NCBI RefSeq assembly: GCF_902459465.1
Contig: NC_047066.1
Span: 186,001 to 250,000, forward strand
Reading direction: 5' to 3'
From: Asterias rubens
Taxonomy: Eukaryota > Echinodermata > Asteroidea > Forcipulatida > Asteriidae
Length of the DNA stretch: 64,000 nt
Positions 55,956 through 64,000 of the stretch are shown piece by piece. Numbering within the stretch: position 1 is the first letter of the stretch; each line of letters opens with the position of its first letter. The notes below the pieces were generated by a model that did not search any database, had not been told where the DNA came from, and was given only the letters and a program-made list of their open reading frames with translations. Position numbers and translations under genes: made by a program.

Positions 55956-56290
55956 GAAATTATTTTAATTTAATTCAATTCAATTTTGATGTCCCACCCT
56001 AGTAGGTTTTGCTTCCAATAGTGATCTAACCATTATTGAAACAGGAGTGCTGCAGGAATTCCAACTTGCTCACCCAAACCACATTTATACTAATAAGAAT
56101 AATATTGTGTTGATAAATGATGGTGACTCTTGGTTCTTGTTTGTTTTTCTTATCTCAGAGGAAGAGGTTAAGAGATTGAATATAGCAATCGCTTCTTCCG
56201 ACAGCTCCTACATGTACAATGAAGTAGCGTTTTCTTACGGAGCTGGAAATGATGAATATGATCCGATGAAACCTACAGAAGATGAATCTG
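26985..56290 (+). CDS. SFSWAP: SFSWAP, splicing factor suppressor of white-apricot homolog (3' partial, first three coding exons)
   Basis: Exons: 26985-27199, 45778-45944 and 56159-56290, each with canonical splice sites and matching phases (2, 1, 1). They give 171 complete residues plus one base of the next codon. After a basic leader (KKMKNKRAQ) comes [20 protein letters not shown], then [52 protein letters not shown]-like [20 protein letters not shown], and an acidic stretch with [11 protein letters not shown]. This is the DRY_EERY domain at the N-terminus of SFSWAP. The related protein CLASRP shares the fold but matches less well, lacking the [12 protein letters not shown] form. The family has two SURP modules and an RS-rich C-terminus; these should lie beyond the window, and I found no further exon before 64000. 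SFSWAP is a nuclear regulator of alternative splicing that in flies and mammals controls its own early introns. The two complete introns are 18.6 kb and 10.2 kb, far longer than those of the other three genes. Confidence 0.93.
27413..27546. mobile_element. Family E fold-back MITE in SFSWAP intron 1
   Basis: GATAACTTTCCGTATGGCGC at the left pairs with GGCGCCATACGGAAACTTTT at the right; the arms are nearly perfect. It lies about 215 bp into the first SFSWAP intron. Confidence 0.88.
27636..28293. mobile_element. Family E fold-back MITE with an internal 66-bp array
   Basis: Left arm AAGTTTCTGTATACTGGCGC and right arm GGCGCCATATGGAAAGTTAT. The core AGATAATATAGTATCTAAT is interrupted by eight 66-bp units (starts 27681, 27747, 27813 and so on to 28143), each containing TAGATGGCCTTAGCTTTCGA and TCCGGACCTTCTTC. 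The units are virtually identical (one TATTAT for TAATAT). Confidence 0.93.
28406..28537. mobile_element. Family E fold-back MITE, fifth copy
   Basis: GTTAAGTTTCTGTGTCCTGC at the left, GTGGTGGCAGATACACAAAA at the right, with TTTGTTATAACAAAAAAATA inside. More diverged than the 27413 copy, and close behind the 27636 one. Confidence 0.72.
29390..29720. mobile_element. Diverged family A MITE in SFSWAP intron 1
   Basis: Begins after TTAA (29386-29389) with CGGCACTGGACACATTTGGT and keeps GAGAAATGGCTCCCTATGAA and GCACCAAGTGAGAATACTG. The centre is partly deleted. It is followed within 10 bp by a half copy of the GGGGTCGATTTCAC element. Confidence 0.65.
29730..29787. mobile_element. Half copy of the GGGGTCGATTTCACAAAGAG fold-back element
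   Basis: Only the left part is present (ggggtcgatttcacaaagag, then TTAGGACTAGTTC). It stops where the TTAA-flanked THAP-bearing element begins, and no right half is seen on the other side of that element. Confidence 0.65.
29792..30577. mobile_element. TTAA-flanked element with degenerate THAP-domain fragment, copy 1
   Basis: TTAA flanks both sides (29788-29791, 30578-30581). Ends AGTCACCTGGAAGTGG and CCAGGTGACT are inverted. Copy 2 is at 51269-52035 and is similar over its whole length. On the minus strand it encodes [17 protein letters not shown] within a short frame, a broken THAP-like zinc finger that has lost the first cysteine. TTAA sites suggest piggyBac-type mobilisation; there is no transposase. 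Confidence 0.75.
31701..31733 (+). repeat. (GAA)n microsatellite
   Basis: About eleven GAA/AAG triplets in a row in SFSWAP intron 1. Confidence 0.95.
32030..33316 (+). repeat. 85-bp tandem array, about 15 copies
   Basis: The unit contains CCCTAGAGTAAAGTGGGTCT, CTCATCCCATCCTAGGGTAA, TACTGAACACATTAAAACCA and TAGCATGGGCCAGTACTAGC, repeating every 85 bp (for example at 32101 and 32186). Copies differ at a few positions, such as TACTAGCC/TACCAGCC and CACCCC/CAGCCC, and the same variants recur in different copies. It is in SFSWAP intron 1. Confidence 0.96.
33340..33835. repeat. AT/CG-palindromic stretch followed by a partial 145-bp duplication
   Basis: 33345-33600 is rich in ATATCG/CGATAT motifs (ATATCGCGATATTCGATATA, ATCGATATCGTGATATATCC). 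From 33610 the block AAGGACTTAGCG.ATCAA ... GGACCCCCCTCAGATAAAT ... TATGGCTAAAACAATA occurs twice (ending about 33690 and 33825). The open frame over it has no recognisable family and is not called a gene. Confidence 0.5.
33898..33948. repeat. Poly(T)-rich tract
   Basis: A run of T interrupted by G and C, followed by CTTACCCGGGAGGTACGTGC. It may be the reverse-strand A-tail of a retroposed sequence, but no body was identified. Confidence 0.5.
34000..35800. other. SFSWAP intron 1, no clear feature
   Basis: AT-rich intron sequence. The frames present are short, lack splice-compatible conserved blocks, and match no family I know. Confidence 0.4.
35824..35900. repeat. Near-perfect 37-bp-arm palindrome
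   Basis: GCTTTTTCGTTCCATCCGAA at the left pairs with TTCGGATGGAACGAAAAAGC at the right, and AAGTACCATTGCACGCTG with CAGCGTGCAATGGTACTT. There is essentially no loop. An extra half arm (AAAGTACCATTGCATGCTGA) precedes it at 35792-35811, giving three related arms. Confidence 0.9.
36091..36242. repeat. Fold-back element with ~65-bp arms
   Basis: AATGAATGTTT at the left and AAACATTCATT at the right edge pair, followed by TGCAATGGTGCGAATATGTT with AACATATTCGCACCATTGCA and GGAATGTTCCATTCAAC with GTTGAATAGAACATTCC. The loop is GGCTCCGCC-like and short. Probably a MITE; no coding capacity. Confidence 0.88.
36243..39829. other. SFSWAP intron 1, no clear feature
   Basis: Plain AT-rich intron. I see no conserved coding block, no tandem array and no strong palindrome in this stretch. 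Confidence 0.4.
39834..40214. mobile_element. TTAA-flanked fold-back MITE, family D
   Basis: TTAA at 39830-39833 and 40215-40218. The ends AGGAACATGTTGATCGGTCG and CGACCGATCCAAGGCAACGT (reverse-complementary with small gaps) and the inner AACACGGTCGGCCATTTATG/CATAAATGACCGACCGTGTT arms fold onto a centre near 40020. No transposase. Confidence 0.88.
40215..42210. other. SFSWAP intron 1, no clear feature
   Basis: AT-rich intron with a G run at 40294-40301 and an A run at 41014-41028. No conserved coding sequence was recognised. Confidence 0.4.
42211..42344. repeat. Fold-back element around CCCGAGCCGAAGGCAAGGGC
   Basis: AAGGGAATAAAAGGGTA at the left pairs imperfectly with TACTCTTTTATTCCCATT at the right, and GTGTGATCAAAACCC with GGGCTTTTATCGCAC. 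The loop is short. Family not known to me. Confidence 0.7.
42400..42600. other. CpG-rich patch in SFSWAP intron 1
   Basis: GTATGCGCGCGCTCGCTTAG, CACGTACGCGTGATAACC, TTGCGCGCCGG and CACGTGACACGCC make this the most CpG-dense 200 bp of the intron. It could be an intronic promoter or enhancer, or a young transposon not yet depleted of CpG. No adjacent conserved exon supports a gene start. Confidence 0.4.
44636..44936 (+). repeat. tRNA-headed SINE, plus strand
   Basis: Head GTCATGGCCAAGTGGTTAAG (A box) and GTGGGTTCGAATCATGG (B box) with a long variable arm, as in tRNA-Leu/Ser. The body has TTGAGCAAGATACTTTACTA, then GGGATGTTATTGGCCCTAT and GCGCTAAATAAGAATTTGAT, and ends in a TTTATTATTATT tail. 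The same family occurs inverted at 4763-5094. Confidence 0.82.
45325..45675. mobile_element. Family A MITE just upstream of SFSWAP exon 2
   Basis: TTAA at 45321-45324 and 45676-45679; ends AGGCAGTGGACACTATCATC and ATTAATAGTGTCCACTGTCT; central GATTTTGAGACCTCAAGTTT palindrome. It ends about 100 bp before the exon 2 acceptor. Confidence 0.9.
46720..46823 (+). repeat. Two tandem 52-bp-class units
   Basis: GAACAGACTGTTCTTACTGT followed by ATCAATTCTCTAGGATGTGT and AGGTTGTG occurs twice in succession in SFSWAP intron 2. GAACAGACTGTTC is itself palindromic. Confidence 0.85.
46913..47282. mobile_element. Family A MITE in SFSWAP intron 2
   Basis: TTAA at 46909-46912 and 47283-47286; ends AGGCAATAGACAGAATTGGT and ACCAATAGTGTCCAGTGTCT; central ATTTCGAGACCTCAGATTTA/AATTTGAGGTCTCGAAAT palindrome is intact. 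Confidence 0.9.
47843..48640. mobile_element. Family A MITE split by another insertion (middle level of the nest)
   Basis: The left 35 bp (GGTGGACACTATCGGTAATT then ACTCAAAA, ending 47876) and the right part from 48289 (AATAATTATTGGCAAAAAAC... to ACCAATAAGTGTACACTGTC, then TTAA 48641-48644) together make one family A element. The central GATTTCGAGACCTCAAGTTT palindrome lies in the right part. Confidence 0.82.
47877..48288. mobile_element. Innermost inserted element of the nest
   Basis: Starts TGTGACCCGCTACGTGAAAA then TGAGTCAGATG, and ends CATCTGACTCATTTTCACA. The ends are inverted copies of AAAATGAGTCAGATG and TGTG, with an extra segment near the left tip. It interrupts the family A sequence ACTCAAAA/TAATTATT with an apparent 2-bp AA duplication. 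About 412 bp, non-coding. Confidence 0.78.
48825..51260. other. SFSWAP intron 2, mostly unassigned
   Basis: Contains two diverged copies of TTAGCAGTGTTTACC...ATAATGTTCAAACCA (48829 and 48891) and the dispersed repeat 50195-50257. The rest is AT-rich with no recognised coding sequence. Confidence 0.4.
50195..50257. repeat. Dispersed repeat, CGTTTCGACCCTAGCAGAGT copy
   Basis: ATAGTTAATGGCCTGACGTT, then TCGACCCTAGCAGAGTCTTT and CTCGAAGGC match 9395-9450. The two lie in introns of different genes, so the repeat is dispersed rather than locally duplicated. Confidence 0.65.
51269..52035. mobile_element. TTAA-flanked element with degenerate THAP-domain fragment, copy 2
   Basis: Flanked by TTAA (51265-51268, 52036-52039), with ends AGTCACCTGGAAGTGG and CTATTTCCAGGTGACT. 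The minus strand around 51590-51745 reads [16 protein letters not shown] in one frame and [16 protein letters not shown] in another. Together these carry the C-x4-C and C-x2-H zinc ligands of a THAP domain. The middle of the domain (with its invariant Trp) is missing and the two parts are out of frame, so no functional protein is expected. Confidence 0.78.
52140..52233. repeat. Palindrome with CTAGCTAG arms
   Basis: GCATGCTTGTCTAGCTAGCG plus ATCAAACTTGATC on the left pair with GATCAAGTTTGACCGCTAGC and TAGACCAGCATGC on the right; a partial third arm (CCTAGCTAGACCAGCATG) lies in the loop. Confidence 0.82.
52448..52712 (+). repeat. Four tandem 68-bp units
   Basis: ACTGTCTAGAACACCCAACC, then CTGATTAGAACACCAAGCCT and TGATGCATGTTTAGTAGGGC repeat every 68 bp (for example 52450, 52518, 52586). 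The last unit diverges at GTTTTGTAGGCGG. Confidence 0.95.
52713..55910. other. SFSWAP intron 2, no clear feature
   Basis: AT-rich intron. No conserved exon, array or strong palindrome was seen apart from the SINE-like tail CGCGCAATATAAATCTTGAA at 55888 leading into the TTA repeat. Confidence 0.4.
55909..55955 (+). repeat. (TTA)n microsatellite
   Basis: About fifteen TTA/ATT triplets, preceded by GCGCAATATAAATCTTGAAT, which resembles the end of the tRNA-headed SINE. It is probably the tail of a truncated copy. It ends about 200 bp before SFSWAP exon 3. Confidence 0.9.
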
Positions 56291-56689
56291 GTAAGGCTCA
56301 AATTGTCAACATATTTCCACAATTTATATATATTTATTGACCAAACCAACAGCGGATGAGACGCCAATTAAATAAGCAATTAATTGCCCTCAATTAAGGA
56401 AACAAAAAGTGTTGGTCTTGTAGGGGCGTGGGCAAAAGGAAGTGTTTCTGTTTCTTTATTCTCAACAATTTAAAATTACAAAGGTTTGTTAACAAGAAGC
56501 CTGGTTCATACTTCCTGCGAAGGAGAAGCATACTTTTTTGATGCCACAGGGCTGTTTTCACAGTGTACGTTTCGCAAGAGTTGAACACAGATCAACTGCT
56601 GCAAATTATTCTTTGCGAATCTATGATGTCAAAGTTCAAATCGCATTTGCAGGAAGTATGAACCAGGCTTCACACAGTTTATTTCCATA

Positions 56690-56955
56690 AAACATTGTTA
56701 GAAACGATCCCCTTTGAAGTAACTTAGTTAACTTTTTATCCCCAAATATTTGAGAGAGATGAAGCCTTTCTCAGGCTCTGAAAATACACAACTCTATTCA
56801 ACAGAGGGGGTGATTTGTTTTTGTTTGTTTTTCCTTTTATTTTCTTTGATGACAAATTGAGCTCAAGCTTTCACAAGTTTTTATCTTATGCATAAAGTGC
56901 GATGCACCAAGTGAAGATATTGGTCTTTGACATTGACCAAAAGTATACACTGCCG
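56690..56955. mobile_element. Diverged, partial family A MITE in SFSWAP intron 3
   Basis: Keeps AAAACATTGTTAGAAACGAT, CCCTTTGAAGTAACTTAGTT, AAATTGAGCTCAAGCTTTCA and GATGCACCAAGTGAAGATAT with GGTCTTTGACATTGACC. The left end is missing. Confidence 0.65.
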
Positions 56956-58225
56956 ATAACACTACTGCCATCCCATATTCAGTTCACAGTTGATGCAATA
57001 TTTCTAGGAAAAACAAACACTTGATATACTCTACTGGGCTTCAATCACTCATCTCCCAATCCAAACCAGGACTGTTATTTCCCCGGAGTTTGATAGGGTT
57101 TACAATTCAAGTGTAAAAAGGTCAATCAATCTCTCTGTCAGGAACTTCCACTGGGAAATTCATCCAGTTTAAATAGTGGCTTAATTAATGCAAATTTGGT
57201 TTATTGAAAATGTACCTTGAGTGTATGACTCACTAGTTTGGATTGGAATCATGTTTGACCCCTAGAAAAGTAGAATTATACCAGGTTACTACAAATCACA
57301 AACTATGGATCTCGAGAATCAAACTATCCTTGCTATTCTGACTGATTTCCCTCTTAATGCTATTCATCCACCTGGTCAAATTTATGAGGATGACAAATTT
57401 ATTTGCTTTCATAAGACAATATTTATGTTTGTTACTGTTTGAACAAACTATGAAATATGCAAGGCAATTGTTTGTAACATGGAGCAATAGCTGCATAATA
57501 GTACTTCATGTTAGATTTAAAGAACTTTCTGATGAATCAGAGAAATCAATGGTGATTATAAATTTAACTAACATTTAAATAAACAAATTTGATTATTGCT
57601 CTAAATTTATGCAATTATTATTGGCCTTTATGATGTTAAAAACAGCCATAAAAATCCTTCATGATAACAAAAACAGCACATTTGAAGGTGACTAACCACC
57701 GAGCCGGTAATTTTACAAATGTGTTGAAGTTATTTATTTGTAAGTAACGATGTGTTCAGTGCACATATTCGTGCTCTGTGAGGGAAGAAAATTACCTCTG
57801 AATCTATCTAGAATGGTCCTGAAGTCTCTTATTAAATCCAACCCTCCCAGATGCCGCTGTTTTGCCCTTTTTGTGTTGTCCCCCAGGTTATTATGCACTG
57901 AACCTGAAGTCTTAGTTCAGGCAATACTTACTATGATAATAAGCTGAGCCGAGTCCAGGGACTTAATGCTTATTTAGTGGATTGAATTCATAGAGGGATT
58001 TATTCAAGGCCAAGACCAGGGTCCTGGGGCCATGTTCAGACCTAAAGGATTTATAGCAGGGTAACTTAACAGCTTAAATATGAACACCACACTGCATATC
58101 TTTCATTGTGAGTGGTTCCCTGCAAGAAATTTCTTTGTCTACAAATTCCTTCACACAATAATTTCTGCATAGCAGATCTCTTTAATTGTTCCATTAGTCC
58201 GATTTGTAGAGAGTTTTTTTTTAAA

Positions 58226-58313
58226 ACAACAAACAAACAAACAAACAAACAAACAAACAAACAAATAAACACACAAACAAACAAACAAACAAACAAACAA
58301 ACATACAAACAAA
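58226..58313 (+). repeat. (CAAA)n microsatellite
   Basis: About 21 tetranucleotide units with a few interruptions (AAATAAACAC, ACATAC). Because of the 4-bp period it stays open in some frames and produces spurious KQTN- and VCLF-type frames. Confidence 0.95.
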
Positions 58314-59474
58314 CTCCCTTATCACTAAGTATTGAATATTGCATACATGTAGTATCTAAAAGTCAAAGGAGACAATTCTTACCCTGTTCATGAATAGGAC
58401 AAAAAATGTTGTCAAAGACTAAAGTTCCATCCATTGTTTATTTTAGATTCCAAGACTCCCATTTGCATTTAACTGCTTAATACAGAAAACAATATTGTTT
58501 AATAAACGTAACAAAATCTGACATTTTCACAATCCCAAACATCTAAATATGGACAAGACTTGCCAGTCAATTCACAGTCCTTATCCAGAAAAACAGCTTT
58601 ATTTCTTAGTGGCCAACCTTTATTTTTTCAATCACCATAACTGTACCATGTCCACAAATCAGCCTCCCCTTCCCTCCAAGGCCCTTGCTCTGTATGCTCC
58701 AACTACATCAATAAGATCCCGATATGGGACTTTCTCTCCCGCTCTCTCTGTTTAATATTAGAGTCTCACAAGCTTATTAACCCAATTGACTCCCCTTTGA
58801 TTATTCACAGAGTATAGTATTCATTAAGCAATTTAAATGGAAATGTAGGTCTGTTGTGTTTTAAGAATCTTTGCAATGAGATCTTCAAGGGAATCCGAAT
58901 CATTGATAGCAGCTAATTGATGACAGTCTGGTGCATATTAAAAGTGTCTGTTGCTTTTTATTTCACCAAAAGGAATCCAGGTTCATATAAATATTCCATG
59001 TGCGCACGAGGTGCACTGTACATGTATGTAGGTTTAATATTCAAATAAGTATTCAAGAGAATTTGGGGGGAAATTTGTTGTTTGGTAGTACACAATATGG
59101 TTTTGGTTTTCTCAGTCTTAGAATTGCATGGCCAGTTTACTCATGAGAACAAAGATTTGAAATAGAAAATCAACAATTCTCTAGAGTTATTAAGTTTGGT
59201 GGCAATTCCAAGGCATGACAATCCAGAACTGACCTTTATGACCTCTCTGCAAGTCCAGTAGGCATTATCAACCAACCATTGAAAGACCTCCAGCAGAGTT
59301 ACCTAAGTGTAGTCCCAGTACTCCATTATTTCATCAGTAACAGCAGCTGGACATTGCCTGAATGGGTTCAACCTGCTTCTTACCATCAAAGTCAAATTTC
59401 TGTTATTGGAGGCCTGGTGCTGTGAGATCAGAAACTTCAGGTTTTTTTATAAAGGGGTGTCTTGCTCGGTTTAA

Positions 59475-59845
59475 AGGCAGTGGACACTATTGGTAATCAC
59501 TCAAAATATTTATTAGCATAAAACCTTGCTTGGAAACAAGTAATGGGGAGAGGTTGATAGTAGAACACATTGTGAGAAACAGCTCCCTCTGAAGTAACGT
59601 AGTTTTCGAGAAAGAAGTGATTTTCCACAAATTTGATTTCAAGACCTCAAGTTTAGAATTTGAGGTCTCGAAATCAAGCACTGAAAGCACACAACTTCGT
59701 GTGACAAGGGTGTTTTTTCTTTCATAATTATCTCGCAACTTCGATGACCGATTGAGCTCAAACTTTCACAGGTTTGTTATTTTATGCATATGTTGAGATA
59801 CACTAACTGTGAAGGCTAGTCTTTGACAATTACCAATAGTATCAA
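59475..59845. mobile_element. Family A MITE in SFSWAP intron 3
   Basis: TTAA at 59471-59474 and start AGGCAGTGGACACTATTGGT; central GATTTCAAGACCTCAAGTTT/AATTTGAGGTCTCGAAATC palindrome. The right end (ACCAATAGTATCAAGAG) has decayed and the second TTAA is gone. Confidence 0.87.
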
Positions 59846-62136
59846 GAGTATATAAGTGTATGTTTGTTTGTACTATAGTATTCCAAGGTACCTTCATGTT
59901 GTGCAGAAACGAGGAGCATACATTCTCAGGCCTGTACGTGTATGCTTCACTTTTGAAAGGGAAAGGGCACCAAGGCATTTTCTCTTTTGGACAAAGGGCA
60001 CCCTACATGTATGAGGAAGCTGTAAATTTCTACTGTAGCATTTCAAGGGCAACAATGGAATTACCAGGGGCATAATGGCAATCACCTTTGTTGCCTCCAT
60101 GAAGTATCAGGCATGCATTTTAATGTATGTGGTATGTTAATCAGGGAATTGCTGCAGGCAGCATAAAAGTTGGCCCAAATGCAAAGATGTTTGTACATTC
60201 ATGTATGTAGTTACCCCTTAATTTAAACCTTTTGCCTAGACATTGTAATATCCCAATAGAAGTGCCCTTTTCAAAAAGGATGTAATGTGCCAGGGTGAGG
60301 TGATTGAATATTCTAGGAATGATCAATGACCCTTTTCTCTAGATGCCTAAGAGAGGATGCAATCTTTTCAACAGTTAGTCATCCGACTGTCTGATATTCA
60401 CGTATCATGCTCATGTGCTTGTTGTTCATGTTCAGTCAGTTCCTATGTAGAAGCTGACGAGAGAAAACCACCTGACCCTAGTCTCATATCAGACGAGTGT
60501 TGAACAGAGGCACATCGCACAGTAGTCACTGTTGGACAGTTCATTTTGTCTTTAATTTGGTCTTTGTATGATGCATAAAAGTTTAATTTACTTCATGTTT
60601 TCTAATTCCATGTGTTTCCGTTTGATACCTCAGTGTGTATTTCCTGTGTATGTCTCGGTTGAGTAAAACATAAAAAAACATCAAGAACAAACAACAGACA
60701 TTTAATAATGACAGGAACTGGAAAGTAAATCAGATTACTTTGGTATTTACTTCCAAAATTAAATAAAGGTAATCAAATAAAAGTTAATAAAATAGCAATA
60801 AAATCAAAACACGCTTTCATTGAAATGATTTCAAATAATTTATAATCCCGTCAAGGATCTCCACAGTTGTGAGAAGAACAAATGTTGGATGCACAGAGTT
60901 AAGATGCTGAAGATGAAATGTTAAGCTCATCAAAACACACTAAAGATAATCAATATTGCACCAAAGCAGCATTGAGAATGCATGTATTGATATCCAGTGC
61001 GTAGTGTGGACGTCATATATCAGCTGGTATTGACTCAATGTACAATAGATACCCTAGGAGAATGTCAAATGTCTCTATTTCCTACAAAGATGGTCTTAGT
61101 TTTATTTCAGTTCCCTTGAGGCCCAGCCTTCTATCCTTCAAACATAACAACCCCTTTTAATTTCTTATTTGCTAATAGTCATAGAAGATTTGTTGAGGGT
61201 GCACATTCTTATCTTGGTGAAATGAAGGTCCACATTTTCTTTCAAAGGGGGGATTTTTATGTAAGTGTGGCTGGCATGTTAAATCTCTTAGAATGTTGTT
61301 CTTTAATCTTTGAGAAAGACTATTCTATGGTCGATCGTCTGGCCATCAACTTTTTTAATTGATACCATAGCTAGGTCCTTTTGGTTTGTTAGCAGTTTGC
61401 AACAGTTGATTCTATATTCTTATCTTATACCAACTAATATACCCAAATCATTCAACCTTAAAATGTCATCATACATTATGTCAATTATCAACTCGTCTGA
61501 AATGTTTGGCCTGAATGTTCAATGTACATAGTTGACAGGGAAAAAGGAAACTTAAGATGCATTGGAGGAGAAAAAATAGAAGTTTAAAAAACAAGCAATT
61601 TAAGGCTTAACAACTTGCAAATCATGGTTAAACATCTCAAATTATCATTTACTTAGCCACCCAAAATTGAGAAGACATAGACAAGTTGAGATTTTGTTGT
61701 TTGACATTCAGGCCTCTGTGTTAGTGTCTGAATGGATTCAGATTTCAGATTGTATGTTTGTTGATGTAATGATTGCCAGTAATTCACATTCAGCCTTTAC
61801 CTATAGTAGGGTTAACCGATGGAACTATATTACTTGTCCATATGTGACATTTCAATATCGAGGTATTGATAAACAATCATGTAGCGATTGGTCTTATTGA
61901 AAAGAGCTTCTGAGTTTCTTAACCCTGTTCTTGAAAAGTCTTTAATTCCCATGACCCTGAGCTGAACTGTAGTTGTCTACATTATGAATACAATCTCTTT
62001 ATAACAGTTAAAGGTATGATAGTAAACAGTAAAAGGGCCCTAAATTATCATTTTGTGTTGACCTATTTTGTTTGCTCTTATTTCAATGTTATTGGGTTAC
62101 TTTTTGGAAGAACATTTCTGAAAGGCTGAATATATA
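59846..62136. other. SFSWAP intron 3, no clear feature
   Basis: AT-rich intron sequence. No recognisable next SFSWAP exon (SURP module) and no other gene was found. Confidence 0.4.
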
Positions 62137-62573
62137 CACCTTTTGTTAAAGTACCAAGAAGCTATGGGGCTGCAAATTACATGTATTCCTAGCTAGTTAT
62201 GCACCTTTTGTTAAAGTACCAAGAAGCTATGGGGCTGCAAATTACATGTATTCCTAGCTAGTTATGCACCTTTTGTTAAAGTACTAAGAAGCTATGGGGC
62301 TGCAAATTACATGTATTCCTAGCTAGTTATGCACCTTTTGTTAAAGTACCAAGAAGCTATGGGGCTGCAAATTATTCCTAGCTAGTTATGCACCTTTTGT
62401 TAAAGTACCAAGAAGCTATGGGGCTACAAATTATTCCTAGCTAGTTATGCACCTTTTGTTAAAGTACTAAGAAGCTATGGGGCTGCAAATTATTCCTAGC
62501 TAGTTATGCACCTTTTGTTAAAGTACCAAGAAGCTATGGGGCTGCAAATTACATGTATTCCTAGCTAGTTATG
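62137..62573 (+). repeat. Seven tandem units of 65 or 59 bp
   Basis: CACCTTTTGTTAAAGTACCA, then AGAAGCTATGGGGCTGCAAA and TTCCTAGCTAGTTATG repeat. Units 1-3 and 7 carry ACATGT before ATTCC (65 bp) and units 4-6 lack it (59 bp), giving a block of short forms inside long ones. Confidence 0.94.
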
Positions 62574-64000
62574 CATCATGCCTGTAACCTCCCCCTGTAT
62601 CAATCATTATGGCATATTATTTTTTTCAACAAAAAAGTCTGATTTCTGGGGGATTTTCGCTCTCCAAATGTTTTTTGGTTACAAATCTATTTCCTTTTTA
62701 AACAACTTCAGGGTTTCCAAAATAAACCAATTTCTGGTCTGGAGTGTCCCACAGACAGTTAACCACCAAATAGCTGCTTTCACAACTTTAAATCCAAGTT
62801 GCAAAACATGATTTATATCCTCTGCTTACCAGTTTTCACGCTATTATGCCTTTTTCTTTGAATTTGAAAAAAAATAACGATGCCATATATCAACCGATGC
62901 CCTAATTATCTTCATTTGTTAATATTAAGTATGCAAACATGTATTAAAACTTGATGAACATTGAAATGTTCAAACCACACACCGATCTTCGATGACTTCA
63001 ACTGGCCCCATTTGTTTTGAGTTTTTCCAGTTTTCACGGCAAACGAGAAAGTATGGTTTCCCGGTGAAGCCATACATGGAAGAAACATCTGCAGTGACTA
63101 CTAGTGTTCTTTGAGACTCTATGTATGACTGTATAGCCAGCAGTTGCCTTCATTTTATTCCAAATATTTTTTTATAATAAATTTTTTAAATTACCATGGA
63201 AACTTGTTTAAAAAAAAAAAACTGATTTTTATTTATTTTTTTTTATATTTTTTTTCTTAATATTTATAATAAAGCGTATAAATAAACAGTGATAATTGAA
63301 TCAACAAGCTGATGTTTAAATTTTAATATTAATAATAGTATTGATATGAGGGTTACAAAATAAAAATCTCCAAAAATATTAGAAAATGATATAAGGCACA
63401 TGGCTTCTTTAAGCCTCTGTATTTTTTTTCCAGAATGCTCAGCAAAATATTCAGTCACATGATTTGATCATCGTGAATTGTGAATTGAAATAGTGTTTGA
63501 TGAAACGTTTTCGGTGGGCAAATATTTTTATATGGCCTCAACATTATGACATATTTTTGTACCTTGTAGAAATGCCTAAAATACCAAACTTTTTGCATTT
63601 ACGAGAGCAAATAACCAGTGAAGCCTTACATGTTCCTAAGTTTTGGTCAAGGGAGAGGAGACTCTTTGCTTGGCAAATAAAACCACACAATATCTATCTA
63701 CGGACTGTTTACATCGCGCACAGAGAGGTAAAAGATTTGCCACGATTTTAGGGACACCTCGAAAACAGGACCTCCTACGATACAATAGAGGATCACACCG
63801 TGAGAAGCAGGGCTTCTTTGTGTGTGATGTTTTACAGACTCAGTAAAGTGGTATTTACATAATTACAAATAAGTACTGCGAACTGAAGTCAGACATTCTG
63901 TAATCCCAATTTTAAACAAAAAATCAGATTAAAGTTCAATGTAGTACAGTTATATTTGATTACATGTTTTTGTCATTTTTGTTATCAATAAATAGAAAGT
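62574..64000. other. SFSWAP intron 3 up to the window edge
   Basis: AT-rich, with T/A runs near 63210-63255. An open frame at 63497-63751 encodes 84 residues (WANIFIWPQHYDIFLYLVEM...) with no family resemblance that I recognise and no clear splice context; it is not called a gene. Confidence 0.35.

Noticed and set aside
58066..58393. Open frames of KQTNKQTN and CLFVCLFV repeats
   Set aside because: Both are translations of a (CAAA)n microsatellite on opposite strands.
63497..63751. 84-residue frame near the right edge as an SFSWAP exon or other gene
   Set aside because: No similarity to the SURP modules expected next, no acidic linker and no convincing acceptor or donor pair.

Overview
This is a eukaryotic genomic window: AT-rich, intron-dominated and full of short inverted-repeat transposons and tandem arrays. 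Four conserved animal protein genes can be read exon by exon. The gene content and the repeat types (TTAA-flanked fold-back elements, tRNA-headed SINEs) suggest a marine deuterostome. An echinoderm, probably a sea star, is my best guess; this is an inference, because no rRNA or mitochondrial marker is present.

Layout. (1) 449-11946, + strand: the 3' ten coding exons of POLDIP2; the N-terminal exon(s) lie before the window. (2) 20220-16220, - strand: complete TMEM199, a V-ATPase assembly factor, six exons, 198 residues. It is tail-to-tail with POLDIP2. (3) 20522-24921, + strand: complete OSTC, an oligosaccharyltransferase subunit, four exons, 149 residues. It is head-to-head with TMEM199 across about 300 bp, so the two probably share a bidirectional promoter. 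(4) 26985-56290 and onward, + strand: the first three coding exons of SFSWAP, a splicing regulator. Its introns are 18.6 kb, 10.2 kb and more than 7.7 kb, and the gene runs off the right edge. From memory, POLDIP2 and TMEM199 are also neighbours in human, so that pairing looks like retained microsynteny. The four proteins do not form one pathway; they are housekeeping genes that happen to be adjacent.

Most of the rest is repeats. POLDIP2 introns hold a 2-kb array of a 28-bp unit, a 15-bp minisatellite, a 125-bp array with a B-box-like motif, and three separate partial exon duplications. One of these makes five successive copies of a splice acceptor. TMEM199 intron 3 is almost entirely a 30-bp array that stays open in frame with the upstream exon. 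The SFSWAP introns carry an 85-bp array, a fold-back element with an internal 66-bp array, two copies of a TTAA-flanked element with a broken THAP zinc-finger fragment, and a three-level nest of transposons.

I did not find a previously undescribed multi-gene system. The most unusual signals are the exon-fragment duplications in POLDIP2, the in-frame intronic repeat of TMEM199, the THAP-bearing TTAA elements and the nested insertion at 47.5-48.8 kb.
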